Shown piece after piece: positions 24,264 through 33,487 of a DNA stretch of 64,000 nucleotides; positions within the stretch are counted from its first letter, which is position 1, and the number at the start of each line of letters is the position of its first letter. The position numbers and the translations under genes were made by a program. Source of the stretch: Nocardia higoensis (GTDB lineage Bacteria; Actinomycetota; Actinomycetes; Mycobacteriales; Mycobacteriaceae); the NCBI RefSeq assembly GCF_015477835.1, contig NZ_JADLQN010000003.1, positions 248,001 through 312,000 of the forward strand, written 5' to 3'. The notes under the pieces were generated by a model. That model saw only the letters and a program-made list of their open reading frames with translations. It was not told the origin of the DNA and did no database searches.

Positions 24264-27179
24264 GTGAATTCGCCTTACGAGACTTCCCCCTACGGCGATG
24301 ATCCGCACGGTGGCCGTGCTCAGCGAAGTTCACAACCGGATCCGAACGCGTATCCCCGGCGTCAGCCCCCGCCCGGCCCGCGCCCTCAGCCACCGCGCCC
24401 CGGTACCGGCCAGGGCGGGCCGATGCAGGGCGGGCAGCGTCCCGGCCCGAACGGCGCCGGTCCGAACGCGGCCGCGCCGCAGGGTGGCCGGCCTCCGATG
24501 CGATCCGGGCCGCCACCGCAGAACGGCAGGCCCCCGCAGGGCAGGCCGGGACAGGGTCGCCCGGCCGAGGGTGGACACCAGCCCGCCGGCCGCCCGGCAC
24601 CGGGTGGCCGCCCGCCCGCGGGCAGGCCGCCCCAAGGTCAGCCGCCCGCCGGACGCCCGGCTCCTGCCGCGGCGAGCCCGGCCGGAGCCACCCAGCGCAT
24701 CGCACGGCCCACCCCGGGAGCACGGCCGGGTTCGCTGAGCGACGCGGTCGCCGAACGCCATCGCTCCGGCCCCGGCACCGGCCCGCGCCCCGCCACCGCG
24801 CGGACCGCCACCGGCCCCCGTCCCGCGGTCGACCGCCCCGGGGCCGACGGCGCGCGCCCCGGACCCGACGGTCCGCGCCGCACCGGCGCCGCCACCACCG
24901 GTGAGCGCCGCGCGCAGTCCGGTCCGCCCTCGGGACCGCCGCCCACCCGCGGCGGTGGCCGCGGCGGCGCGGGAGGCTCCGGTCCGAGCGGGTCGGGCAG
25001 AAAGTTCCCGTGGAAAGCCGTCCGGCGCGTCTGTTACGTGCTGGTCGCACTCGCGATCGTGGTGCCCAGCGCGGTCTTCCTGGTCGCCTACTCGACCGTC
25101 TCGGTTCCCGAGCCGGGCGATCTCAAGACCAACCAGGTCGCGACGATCTTCGCCCAGGACGGCAGCACCGTCATCAGCAAAGTCGTTCCGCCCCAGGGCA
25201 ATCGCACCGACGTGACGATCGAGCAGATCCCGCCGCACGTGCGCAACGCGGTCATCGCGGCCGAGGACAGGGACTTCTACACCAACCCCGGCTTCTCCAT
25301 CTCCGGCTTCGCGCGCGCGGCACGCGACAACGTCCTGGGCAAGGAGAGCGCGGGCGGTGGCTCGACCATCACCCAGCAGTACGTGAAGAACGCGCTCGTC
25401 GGTGACGAACGCTCACTCACCCGAAAGCTGCACGAGCTGGTCATCTCGGCGAAGATGGCGCGGCAGTGGAGCAAGGACGAGATCCTCGCGGCCTACCTCA
25501 ACACCATCTACTTCGGCCGTGGCGCGTACGGCATCGACGCCGCCTCGAAGGCCTACTTCGGCAAGCCCGTGCAGGACCTCACGGTCGCCGAAGGCGCGGT
25601 GCTCGCGGCGACCATCCAGCTGCCCTCGCTGCTGGATCCGGAGCAGAACCCGGACGGCGCCCGCTCCCGCTGGAACTACGTGCTCGACGGCATGGTCTCC
25701 AGCGGCAATCTCGACGCCACCGAACGCGCGAACCAGCAGTACCCGAAGGTGGTTTCGCTGGCGGCGACCCAGGAGGAGGCCGGCCTGAACTCCGGTCCCG
25801 AGGGCCTGATCAAGAACAAGGTGCTCGGCGAGCTCTCCGAGGCGGGCATCAGCGAGCAGCAGCTCAACACCGCGGGCCTGCAGATCACCACCACCATCGA
25901 CGCCGAGGCCCAGGCGGCCGCGGTCGAGGCCGCGACCTCCAATCTGGAGGGCGAGCCCGAACAGCTGCGCACGGCGGTGGTCTCCATCGATCCGCGTACC
26001 GGCGCGGTGCGCGCCTACTACGGCGGCAACGACGGCAACGGATACGACTTCGCCAACGCGGCCCTGCAGACCGGTTCGTCCTTCAAGTCGATCGGCCTGG
26101 CCGCGAACCTGGAACTCGGCATCCCGCTGTCGCAGATGTACGACAGCAAGCCGCTGACCGTGCACGGCATCAAGATCACCAACGTGGAAGGCGAGGACTG
26201 CGGCACCTGCACCATCGCCGAAGCGCTCAAGCGGTCGCTGAACACCAGCTTCTACCGGATGCAGCTGGACATGCAGAACGGCCCGGAGAAGATCGCCGAC
26301 ATGGGGCACCGCCTCGGCATCCCGAAGGAGCTGCCCGGCGTCGGCGCGACCCTGACCGAGCCGGACGGCTCCGGCCCGAACAACGGCATCGTGCTCGGCC
26401 AGTACCAAGCCCGCCCGCTCGACATGGCCTCGGCCTACGCCACACTGGCCGCCTCCGGCGTCTACCACGCCCCGCACTTCGTCTCGCGGGTCGTGACCGC
26501 CGACGGTCAGGTGCTGCTCGATCGCGGCGATGTGCCCGGCGAGCAGGTGGTCTCCGCCGCGGTCGCCGACAACGTCACCGCCGCCATGCGCCCCATCGCC
26601 GCCTGGTCCCGCAACCACGGGCTGGCGGGTGGACGTGAGTCGGCGGCCAAGACCGGCACCGCCCAGCTCGGCGACACCGGAGAGAACAAGGACACCTGGA
26701 TGGTCGGCTACACCCCGTCGCTGTCGACCGCGGTCTGGGTCGGCTCGGTGGACAACACGCCGCTGCGCAACTTCTCCGGCGGGATGATCTACGGCTCCGG
26801 CCTCGCCTCCGACATCTGGAAGGAGACGATGGACGGCGCGCTGGAGGGCACCCCGAAGGAGACCTTCCCCAAGCCCGCGCCCATCAAGGGGCAGGCGGGC
26901 GTCCCGGACTACACCGCGCCGTACACGCCGCCGTCCACCACCGAGGCGCCGCCGCTGCTGCCGCCGGTGGTCATCACCCCCTCGCAGGTGGAGATCCTGC
27001 CCGGCATCACCATTCCGGTGCCCGGCGTCGCGCCCGCGCCGCAACGGCCGCAGCAGACCCAGCAACAGACTCCGCAGACCGACGATCCCGGTCCGCTGCC
27101 CGGACAGCCGGTCGCGCCGACCGGCGGCTCCCGGCCCGATGCCGAGGAAAGCGACGACTCCTCCCCGTCCGGCCGCTGA
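24264..27179 (+). CDS. ponA: Class A penicillin-binding protein PonA1
   Basis: A bifunctional transglycosylase/transpeptidase of 971 residues. About 250 residues of disordered Pro/Gly/Arg-rich cytoplasmic tail precede one TM helix (VLVALAIVVPSAVFLVAY). The GT51 domain has EDRDFYTNPGF (about 333) and GGSTITQQYVKN. The transpeptidase has SSFK (about 605), SLNTSFY and KTGTA (about 795). The extracellular Pro-rich tail contains ITIPVPG. It occupies the ponA1 (Rv0050) position of the conserved block. The GTG at 24264, nine bases after GGAG, gives a VNSPYETSPYGDD start; ATG 24249 would add five residues. Confidence 0.92.
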   Translation: MNSPYETSPYGDDPHGGRAQRSSQPDPNAYPRRQPPPGPRPQPPRPGTGQGGPMQGGQRPGPNGAGPNAAAPQGGRPPMRSGPPPQNGRPPQGRPGQGRPAEGGHQPAGRPAPGGRPPAGRPPQGQPPAGRPAPAAASPAGATQRIARPTPGARPGSLSDAVAERHRSGPGTGPRPATARTATGPRPAVDRPGADGARPGPDGPRRTGAATTGERRAQSGPPSGPPPTRGGGRGGAGGSGPSGSGRKFPWKAVRRVCYVLVALAIVVPSAVFLVAYSTVSVPEPGDLKTNQVATIFAQDGSTVISKVVPPQGNRTDVTIEQIPPHVRNAVIAAEDRDFYTNPGFSISGFARAARDNVLGKESAGGGSTITQQYVKNALVGDERSLTRKLHELVISAKMARQWSKDEILAAYLNTIYFGRGAYGIDAASKAYFGKPVQDLTVAEGAVLAATIQLPSLLDPEQNPDGARSRWNYVLDGMVSSGNLDATERANQQYPKVVSLAATQEEAGLNSGPEGLIKNKVLGELSEAGISEQQLNTAGLQITTTIDAEAQAAAVEAATSNLEGEPEQLRTAVVSIDPRTGAVRAYYGGNDGNGYDFANAALQTGSSFKSIGLAANLELGIPLSQMYDSKPLTVHGIKITNVEGEDCGTCTIAEALKRSLNTSFYRMQLDMQNGPEKIADMGHRLGIPKELPGVGATLTEPDGSGPNNGIVLGQYQARPLDMASAYATLAASGVYHAPHFVSRVVTADGQVLLDRGDVPGEQVVSAAVADNVTAAMRPIAAWSRNHGLAGGRESAAKTGTAQLGDTGENKDTWMVGYTPSLSTAVWVGSVDNTPLRNFSGGMIYGSGLASDIWKETMDGALEGTPKETFPKPAPIKGQAGVPDYTAPYTPPSTTEAPPLLPPVVITPSQVEILPGITIPVPGVAPAPQRPQQTQQQTPQTDDPGPLPGQPVAPTGGSRPDAEESDDSSPSGR

Positions 27180-27246
27180 CCCGGGGCCGGGGAGGTGGTC
27201 GCCGGTCGCACCGGCGGTCGATCCACAACGGCAGCCGGTGGGCCGG

Positions 27247-27252
27247 TAGCCT
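27247..27252 (+). promoter_or_regulatory. -10 element of the GT87 gene
   Basis: TAGCCT lies eight bases before the GTG at 27261, leaderless-type spacing. Confidence 0.35.
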
Positions 27253-27260
27253 CGGTGGTC

Positions 27261-28991
27261 GTGACCGATCAGCACGTGGTGAACGAGCGCGGGGGTGGCG
27301 CCGGGCAGGTCGGGACACCGCCGGACCGGCCGCGGCCCGCCTCGCCCGCGCCCCTGGCCGCGGACCAGCGTTCGGATGACGAACGGGACCGGCCCAGCCG
27401 CACGGATTCGCTGACCGCGCAGGCGAGCACGCTCATCGGCGGCCCGGTGGGCGACCACGCGCTGATCGGCCGGGTCAGGTTCTGGACGCCGCTGCGGGTG
27501 CTGTTCCTCTTCACGGTGGTCTTCCTGGCGCTGGGCTGGGCGAGCAAGGCGCCCTGCCTGCAACAGACCGTGACCGCCGACGGCACGCCGGCGCTGGACT
27601 GGTATGACGGCCGCCAGTACGTGGCCATGTGCTATTCGGACACCGTCCCGCTGTACGGCGCCGAACGCCTGGACGAGGGGGCGTTCCCGTACAAGAAGTC
27701 CTGGCAGGAGCAGACCCCCGACGGCGGCACCGAGACCAGGTACATGGAGTATCCGGTCCTGTCCGGCCTCTACCAGTACGTCTCGATGCAGATCGCCAAG
27801 ACCTGGGACCAGCTGCCGCTGCCCGGCGCGCTCCAGGTGGTCATCTACTTCAATGTGGTGGCCGTCGGTCTGGCGATGGCGTGGCTGGTCACGGTGTGGG
27901 CCTCGGCGATGCTCGCGCGGCGCCGGATCTGGGATGTCGCGCTGCTGGCCTGCTCGCCGCTGGTGATCGTGCACGCGTTCACCAACTTCGACGCCCTCGC
28001 GACGGCTTTCGCCGCGACCGGTCTACTGGCCTGGGCGCGCAGGCGACCGGTGCTGGCCGGCGTGCTGCTCGGCCTCGGCGGAGCCGCGAAACTGTATCCG
28101 CTGTTGTTGCTGGGCCCCATCGTGATCCTGTGCGTGCGCGCCGAGCAGATGCAGCGACTGCCGCGCCTGCGCCGGACCACCGGCCTGCGCGATATCGACG
28201 GTCCCGGCGCGGCGCTGGACTGGCTGCGCGAGTTCCCCTACCGCGTCCGGTTCTGGAGCCTGCGCCCGCTCGGCGCGGCGGCGGTGACGGTGGCGGGCGC
28301 CATGCTCACCTGGCTGGTGGTGAACCTGCCCATCGCCGTCCTGTTCCCGCAGGGCTGGCGAGAGTTCTTCCGCCTCAACACCTCCCGGCACGCCGACCCG
28401 GACTCCGTCTACAACGTGATCAGCTCCTTCACCGGCTGGGCCGGATTCGACGGGCAGCTCTCCCACGGCGAGACGCCTTCGGTACTCAACGCGGTCTCGC
28501 TGCTGTTGTTCGTCGCGGCCTGCGCGCTGATCGCCTATGTCGCGCTGACCGCGCCGCGCCGTCCCCGGCTGGCCCAGCTGTGCTTCCTGGTGGTGGCCGC
28601 GTTCCTGCTGACCAACAAGGTGTGGAGCCCGCAATACTCGCTGTGGCTGGTACCGCTGGCGGTGCTGGCGTTGCCGCATCGGCGAATCCTGCTGGCGTGG
28701 ATGACGATCGACGCGCTGGTGTGGGCGCCGCGCATGTTCTACTACCTCGGCACCGGCGCCAAGGGCCTGCCCGAGCAGTGGTTCACCGGCACGGTGATCG
28801 TGCGCGACCTCGCGGTGGTCGGCCTGTGCGCGGTGATCATCCGGCAGATCTACCGGCCCGAGGAGGATCTGGTGCGCCGGGACTGGCAGGACGACCCGGT
28901 CGGCGGAATCCTCGACCGAGCGCCCGATCCACTGCTGCCGTGGCTACCGCAGTGGCTGCGGCCGCGGGTGGCGCCCCTTCGGGTCACCTGA
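27261..28991 (+). CDS. GT87/DUF2029 membrane glycosyltransferase (Rv0051-like)
   Basis: A 576-residue polytopic membrane protein of the polyprenol-phosphate-mannose-dependent GT87 family. A 90-residue disordered cytoplasmic tail is followed by about ten TM helices. It contains MCYSDTVPLYGAERL with the acidic residues expected in the first large loop, EYPVLSGLYQY, and NKVWSPQYSLWLVPL near the end. Size and location after ponA match Rv0051. It probably adds mannose or arabinose to envelope glycolipids. A paralogue lies at 43.5-44.9 kb, on the other side of the Ter cluster. Confidence 0.82.
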   Translation: MTDQHVVNERGGGAGQVGTPPDRPRPASPAPLAADQRSDDERDRPSRTDSLTAQASTLIGGPVGDHALIGRVRFWTPLRVLFLFTVVFLALGWASKAPCLQQTVTADGTPALDWYDGRQYVAMCYSDTVPLYGAERLDEGAFPYKKSWQEQTPDGGTETRYMEYPVLSGLYQYVSMQIAKTWDQLPLPGALQVVIYFNVVAVGLAMAWLVTVWASAMLARRRIWDVALLACSPLVIVHAFTNFDALATAFAATGLLAWARRRPVLAGVLLGLGGAAKLYPLLLLGPIVILCVRAEQMQRLPRLRRTTGLRDIDGPGAALDWLREFPYRVRFWSLRPLGAAAVTVAGAMLTWLVVNLPIAVLFPQGWREFFRLNTSRHADPDSVYNVISSFTGWAGFDGQLSHGETPSVLNAVSLLLFVAACALIAYVALTAPRRPRLAQLCFLVVAAFLLTNKVWSPQYSLWLVPLAVLALPHRRILLAWMTIDALVWAPRMFYYLGTGAKGLPEQWFTGTVIVRDLAVVGLCAVIIRQIYRPEEDLVRRDWQDDPVGGILDRAPDPLLPWLPQWLRPRVAPLRVT

Positions 28992-29077
28992 TCCGCGACC
29001 CCACACGCCGCGCCCCACCCGTCGCCGGGCACTACGCAAGAGGGTCACCGGCAGCACCGGGTCGGCCCCGGCGCGGG

Positions 29078-30610
29078 TCACTCCGAACGCAGCAGACGCG
29101 ACGCGCGCTGGGGATCGCGCGGCAGCACATCCAGTTGCAGCTGCCAGGCGCTGCCGGTCCACGGGTCGAACATCGGGGTGTCGGCGACGGTCGGCAGGTG
29201 CCTGGCGTGCTGGGACAGCGCCGACACCGCGTCGTCGGGGACCGCGATCTCGTCGGTGCCGACGATGAGGATCGACAACCCGATGAGGTCGCCGCACCTG
29301 GTGAGCGTGAGCAGCCGCGCGGCGTCGATCGCCTGGTAGCCGTGCGGGAAATCCGAGACCACCAGCACCCGATGCTCGGCGGGCGGGGTGAAAGCGCCGC
29401 CCTGATAAGCCATTTCGGCCAGCTCGGCGGCCTCGGCGAGAGCGCGCACCCGCTCCGAGATCAGGGTGTGGTCGGTGATCGGCGGACCGGCGAGCACGGG
29501 TGCGAGCGCGGGCAGCAGAGCGGTGTAGGCGCCGGTGAGGTCGATGACATCGATGCGGGTGCGCGTGCCCGGATCGACCGCCAGCAACCGGGCCAGCAGC
29601 GCGCCGACCACCGGTGCGGCGGCGGCCGGGACGTCGGTGTCGATCCACAGCGGCCGGGTCAGCGGTACGGGCACGCAGTACGGGATGCGCAGGACGCCCC
29701 GATCCGGCGCGTGGAGCTCGCCGATCCGGATACCGTCGGCGGGCGCGGGCGGATCCTGCCAGGCCGGTGAGTGCCAGGCGGCCAGCGCGGGCGGCAACCG
29801 CTGCTCGGCCTCGGCGAGTTCGCGCATGAGCTGCTCGCTGTCCCTGCGGTGGTTGCCCTCGGCGGTGACCGCCAGTTCCTCGGCCCGCCGTTGCGCCGCC
29901 TGCCTGGCCTCTTCGGCGGCGAGGGTGTTGCGGGTGGCCGGGTCCGAGACCGCCGCCGACAGTTCGTCGTCGAGGCGTTTGGCGGCGTAATCCCTGGCGG
30001 CGACGAGCGCGGCCGCCGAACGGGCCGCGTCCTCGAAGATCATCCACAGCCGTTCCAGCCCGTAACCGACTTCCACCGCGGGACCGCCGCCCTCGGGGGT
30101 GTGGGTGCGTCGCGGGCTCGCGTCCTGGCCGGACTCGGGTTCGTCGACCTCGACACCGTGCGCGGGCAGCAGCACCGGGAGACCCCCGGCGTACCCCTGA
30201 CCGACCGCGCGCACCTTCCACTCCGAACCGCGCTGATAGAGCTCGAGGCAGATCAGCGCGCTCTCCCCCGCGGCCGGTTCGATCTCGAACCGCGCGAGCG
30301 CGTCGCCGCCGTCGGTCAGCACCGTGCGCACCCGCCCCAGCGCGCGCCGCGGATCCTCGGCGCTGACCACCAGCAGCACCGCGGCCGCGGCCGCGCGCAA
30401 GTCGGCGAGAGTGACCTCGAGGCGCGCGCCCGCCAACCGCACCCCGGCGGTCTCGGTCTGGTTGTAGAACACGAAATCCGCGTGGCTCGCGCAGCGCAGA
30501 TCTTCTCCGACGACCAGCGCGCACACATCCAGCGCGGTGTCCGCCTGTGCCTGGAACGTCACCGTCCGCGCGGTCAGCGCCACGTTCTGGCCCGCCTGGA
30601 GTCGAATCAC
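29078..30610 (-). CDS. TerD-domain protein with a C-terminal helical and P-loop-like region
   Basis: A 510-residue protein. Residues 1-170 are a TerD domain (IRLQAGQNVALTA, DFVFYNQTETAGVRL, SEWKVRAVGQGYAGGL) that lacks the acidic calcium loops of canonical TerD. Residues 210-320 are a charged coiled coil. The C-terminal part has alternating strands and helices with RPLWIDTDVPAAAAPVVGA and a Walker-B-like VLVVSDFPHGY. It resembles an FtsK/HerA-type core without a recognisable Walker A. The GTG start at 30610 follows a GGAGGGGG stretch. It is the last gene of a two-gene TerD operon. Confidence 0.7.
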   Translation of the reverse strand: MIRLQAGQNVALTARTVTFQAQADTALDVCALVVGEDLRCASHADFVFYNQTETAGVRLAGARLEVTLADLRAAAAAVLLVVSAEDPRRALGRVRTVLTDGGDALARFEIEPAAGESALICLELYQRGSEWKVRAVGQGYAGGLPVLLPAHGVEVDEPESGQDASPRRTHTPEGGGPAVEVGYGLERLWMIFEDAARSAAALVAARDYAAKRLDDELSAAVSDPATRNTLAAEEARQAAQRRAEELAVTAEGNHRRDSEQLMRELAEAEQRLPPALAAWHSPAWQDPPAPADGIRIGELHAPDRGVLRIPYCVPVPLTRPLWIDTDVPAAAAPVVGALLARLLAVDPGTRTRIDVIDLTGAYTALLPALAPVLAGPPITDHTLISERVRALAEAAELAEMAYQGGAFTPPAEHRVLVVSDFPHGYQAIDAARLLTLTRCGDLIGLSILIVGTDEIAVPDDAVSALSQHARHLPTVADTPMFDPWTGSAWQLQLDVLPRDPQRASRLLRSE

Positions 30611-30641
30611 CGCTCCCCCTCCGATGTCTCTGTGCGGCAGA

Positions 30642-31931
30642 TCAGAGGAAGCGGCCCAGCTGCGGGATGGCCTCGCCGGGGTGCTTGGCCTGGAACCCCT
30701 CGCCGAGCGCCTGCAGCTTCCACTCCGCGCCCGCCCGATAGACTTTCGCCATCGCCATCGCGGTGAACGGCATGCCACCCGCGAGGGTGTAGCGGGCCAG
30801 CTCGGCGTTGTTGGAGCCGTCGACCAGCCGGCAGAAGGCGTTCTTGACCTGTTCGAAAGTGTGCCCCTTGTAGGAGGTCACGATGAACAGCAGCGTGGTG
30901 ACGTGCGCGGGCACGCGGGTGAGGTCGACCAGGATCACCTCGTCGTCGCCCTCGCCCTCGCCGGTCAGGTTGTCGCCCTGGTGGCGCACGGAGCCGTCCT
31001 TGGACGACAGCTGCCCGTAGTAGGCGAAGTCGGCCGGACTCGCGTCGGCGAACAGGATCACCGACGCGTCCAGATCGATGTCCACGGTGCGGTTTCCGAA
31101 CATGCCCCTGGTGGTCACCGGATCCCAGCCCAGGCCCATCTTCACGAAGGTCAGCGCGGTGCCGCCCTCCTTGCGCAGGGTGACCCGCTGCCCCTTCTGC
31201 AGGCTGACCGGCCGGTCCTTGCTCAAGCTGACCTCGCCGGTGGGCGTGGCGGACTGTTGCGGAGGCGGATACTGTTGCGCTGGCGGATACTGCTGCGCCT
31301 GCGGCGGGTACTGCTGGGTGGGCGGCGGATAACCGGCCTGCTGCCCGTACTGCGCGGGCGGCACCTGCTGGGTCGGCGGCGGGGGCGGCGGCACCTGCTG
31401 GGTCGGCTCGGCCTGCCCGGACGACGGCGCGTCCACGTTCACCCCGTGATCGGTGACCAGCGCGGCGAATCCGCCCGCGTAGCCCTGCCCCACCGCGCGC
31501 ACCTTCCACGCGCCCTGCCTGCGGTACACCTCCAGCGCGATGACGATCGACTCCCGGTCGAGCCCCTCGATGCGGTACTCGTAGAGCCGGTTGCCGTTCG
31601 CGTCGGAGACGATCGCGGTCGGCGGGGCGAAGGCGCCGAAACTGGCGTTCGCGTCGTCGAGGGTGATCACCGCGCGGATCTGGTCGATATCGGCGGGAAT
31701 CGCGCTCAGCGAGATCGACAGCGAGGCGGCCTGCCCGGCGGGCCCCGCCACCAGGTTCACGCCCGGCCCGATGGGCTGGTTGTAGAAGACGAAGTCCGCG
31801 TCGGTGCGAACCTTGCCCCGATCGGTCACCAGCAAGGCGGACAGATCCGCCGGTGCGGTCAACTGCACGGAGATCACCAGGCCGTCGGTGCCCAGTGGAC
31901 CGTTCTGCCCCTTGGCGAGTGTTGCGGACAA
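30642..31931 (-). CDS. Double TerD-domain protein
   Basis: A 429-residue protein with two TerD domains joined by a Gln/Pro-rich linker (about 180-235) made of QQYPP-like repeats. The N-terminal domain is divergent (VISVQLTAPADLSALL, DFVFYNQPIGPG). The C-terminal domain keeps the calcium-binding loops DIDLDASVILF and LTGEGEGDDEVILVDL. The best start is TTG at 31931 behind GAAGGG, giving SATLAKGQNG; longer readings add a basic stretch of unlikely coding sequence. It is 31 bp upstream of the second TerD gene and divergent from the AIM24 genes. Confidence 0.78.
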   Translation of the reverse strand: MSATLAKGQNGPLGTDGLVISVQLTAPADLSALLVTDRGKVRTDADFVFYNQPIGPGVNLVAGPAGQAASLSISLSAIPADIDQIRAVITLDDANASFGAFAPPTAIVSDANGNRLYEYRIEGLDRESIVIALEVYRRQGAWKVRAVGQGYAGGFAALVTDHGVNVDAPSSGQAEPTQQVPPPPPPTQQVPPAQYGQQAGYPPPTQQYPPQAQQYPPAQQYPPPQQSATPTGEVSLSKDRPVSLQKGQRVTLRKEGGTALTFVKMGLGWDPVTTRGMFGNRTVDIDLDASVILFADASPADFAYYGQLSSKDGSVRHQGDNLTGEGEGDDEVILVDLTRVPAHVTTLLFIVTSYKGHTFEQVKNAFCRLVDGSNNAELARYTLAGGMPFTAMAMAKVYRAGAEWKLQALGEGFQAKHPGEAIPQLGRFL

Positions 31932-32138
31932 GGCGGACCCTTCGCTCGTCGGTGCGTTCGACTGCCACTCTACGAGAAAGCGGCGCGACGCGGACCGGGC
32001 GCGACGCCTCGTCGGCAACCCGTTGTCGCGCGCACGCCGACCACACGCGGCATCGATCGGTTAGTGTTGCCGCACATGGACGGGGCGCGGGTGGTCGCGC
32101 CCCGTATTCGACAGACCGGACAGCAGGCAACCACCCTC

Positions 32139-32762
32139 ATGGCGCAACTTTTCGAGCACTCGAAGAAGGTGATCGAGGCCCACCTCGCGGGGACGAGCGT
32201 CCGCGCGATCTCGGGGTCGATGATCGCCTACGAAGGCAATGTCGCATTCAAATCGGCGGGTTTCGGCGGCGGTGACGGCGTGCTCGCGGGCCTCAAGCAG
32301 CGCGCCACCGGCGAGAAGCTGTCGTTGATGGAGTGCACCGGCAACGGCCGGGTGTTCTTCGCCGTCAACGGTCAGAACGTCACCGTGGTGAACCTCAACG
32401 GCGAGACACTGCAGGTGGAGTCGCAGCAGTTGCTCGCCTTCGCCGGAAACCTGCGTACCGACGTGCGATTCGCCGGGGTGAGCGGAGCCAGTTCCGGCGC
32501 GGGCCTGTTCACCACCACCGTCACCGGACAGGGCCAGGTCGCGCTGCTCTCGGCGGGCGGGCCGCTGATCCACCTCGAGGTCTCCCCGCAGTACCCGCTG
32601 GTGGTCGACAAGGACGCGTTCGTCGCCGCGCAGGGCAACCTCAGCAGTTCCTTTGTCACCGACATGTCCTGGCGCACCTTCGCCGGCTCCGACGGCGGCG
32701 AAGCGTTCTCACTGCGCTGGGATGGTCAAGGCGTCGTTTTGATCCAGCCGGCGGAACGGTAG
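32139..32762 (+). CDS. AIM24-family protein 1
   Basis: A 207-residue beta-rich protein of the AIM24/DUF124 family. It contains GSMIAYEGNVAFKSAGFGG, a central ESQQLLAFAGNL and the terminal GQGVVLIQPAER strand. It is the first of three tandem AIM24 genes, divergent from the TerD operon. The ATG at 32139 gives the usual MAQLFEHSKKV start. An in-frame ATG at 32076, with TAGTGT eight bases upstream, would add 21 residues and be leaderless. AIM24 genes recur in actinobacterial Ter clusters; their molecular role is unknown. Confidence 0.78.
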   Translation: MAQLFEHSKKVIEAHLAGTSVRAISGSMIAYEGNVAFKSAGFGGGDGVLAGLKQRATGEKLSLMECTGNGRVFFAVNGQNVTVVNLNGETLQVESQQLLAFAGNLRTDVRFAGVSGASSGAGLFTTTVTGQGQVALLSAGGPLIHLEVSPQYPLVVDKDAFVAAQGNLSSSFVTDMSWRTFAGSDGGEAFSLRWDGQGVVLIQPAER

Positions 32763-32772
32763 GGAAGCGCCG

Positions 32773-33468
32773 ATGTTCGAACAGGTCAACAGCAAAGTCG
32801 TGAAGGTCGATGTGGGCGTGGCGGGCGGTGTGGTCGCCCGCGCGGGCGCGATGCTGTTCTACACCGGCGACGTCGCGTTCGCCCCACACCAGATCCCGGG
32901 CGCCCAGGGGATGGGCGGCGGCGGCCTGATGGGCATGGCGGGCCGGATGATGGCGGGCGAGCACCAACGCACCATGCTCGCCCAGGGCAACGGCCAGGTG
33001 CACTACGGCTTCGCCGGACTCGAGGTGCACGTGGTGCACATGCAGCCCGGCGCGGCGCTGCGCGTGGAAGCCTCCCGCCTGCTGGCCAATACCGCGGGGC
33101 TGCAGTCCTCCATCGTGTCGGTCGCCAGCTCCGGTGGCGGCGGCGGGGGCGGGGGTCTCATGGGCGCGCTGCGCGGCGCGGCGGGCGGCGCGCTCACCGG
33201 GCAGGGCATGTTCACCACCCAGTTGTCCGGGCACGGCTCGGCGGTACTGCTCGCGCACGGCGGTTTCCTGGAACTGCAGGTGGGCGGCCCGAATCCGGTG
33301 GTGGTGGACCCGCAGGCCTTCGTGGCCGCCTACGGCAATGTGAACACCGAACTCAAAGCCGCCCTGAGCTGGCGCGACGCCGTGGGTCGCGGGTCCGGCG
33401 AGGCGATGCAGCTGCAGTGCACCGGACAAGGCGTGGTCTACGTGCAGGCCTCCGAGGAGAAATTGTGA
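32773..33468 (+). CDS. AIM24-family protein 2
   Basis: A 231-residue AIM24 paralogue starting MFEQVNSKVVKVDVG, ten bases after the first. It has two Gly/Met-rich insertions (GMGGGGLMGMAGRMMAG and a poly-Gly run near residue 120) in surface loops, and ends GQGVVYVQASEEKL. Composition otherwise matches its neighbours. Probably co-transcribed with the flanking copies. Confidence 0.8.
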   Translation: MFEQVNSKVVKVDVGVAGGVVARAGAMLFYTGDVAFAPHQIPGAQGMGGGGLMGMAGRMMAGEHQRTMLAQGNGQVHYGFAGLEVHVVHMQPGAALRVEASRLLANTAGLQSSIVSVASSGGGGGGGGLMGALRGAAGGALTGQGMFTTQLSGHGSAVLLAHGGFLELQVGGPNPVVVDPQAFVAAYGNVNTELKAALSWRDAVGRGSGEAMQLQCTGQGVVYVQASEEKL

Positions 33469-33487
33469 GCAGAGAAGTAGTGAGCCC

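Noticed and set aside
25413..27974. A long open frame on the minus strand, opposite ponA and the GT87 gene
   Set aside because: It is rich in His, Arg and Gly with no domain, and lies fully antisense to two well-supported genes. High GC content removes stop codons from this frame.
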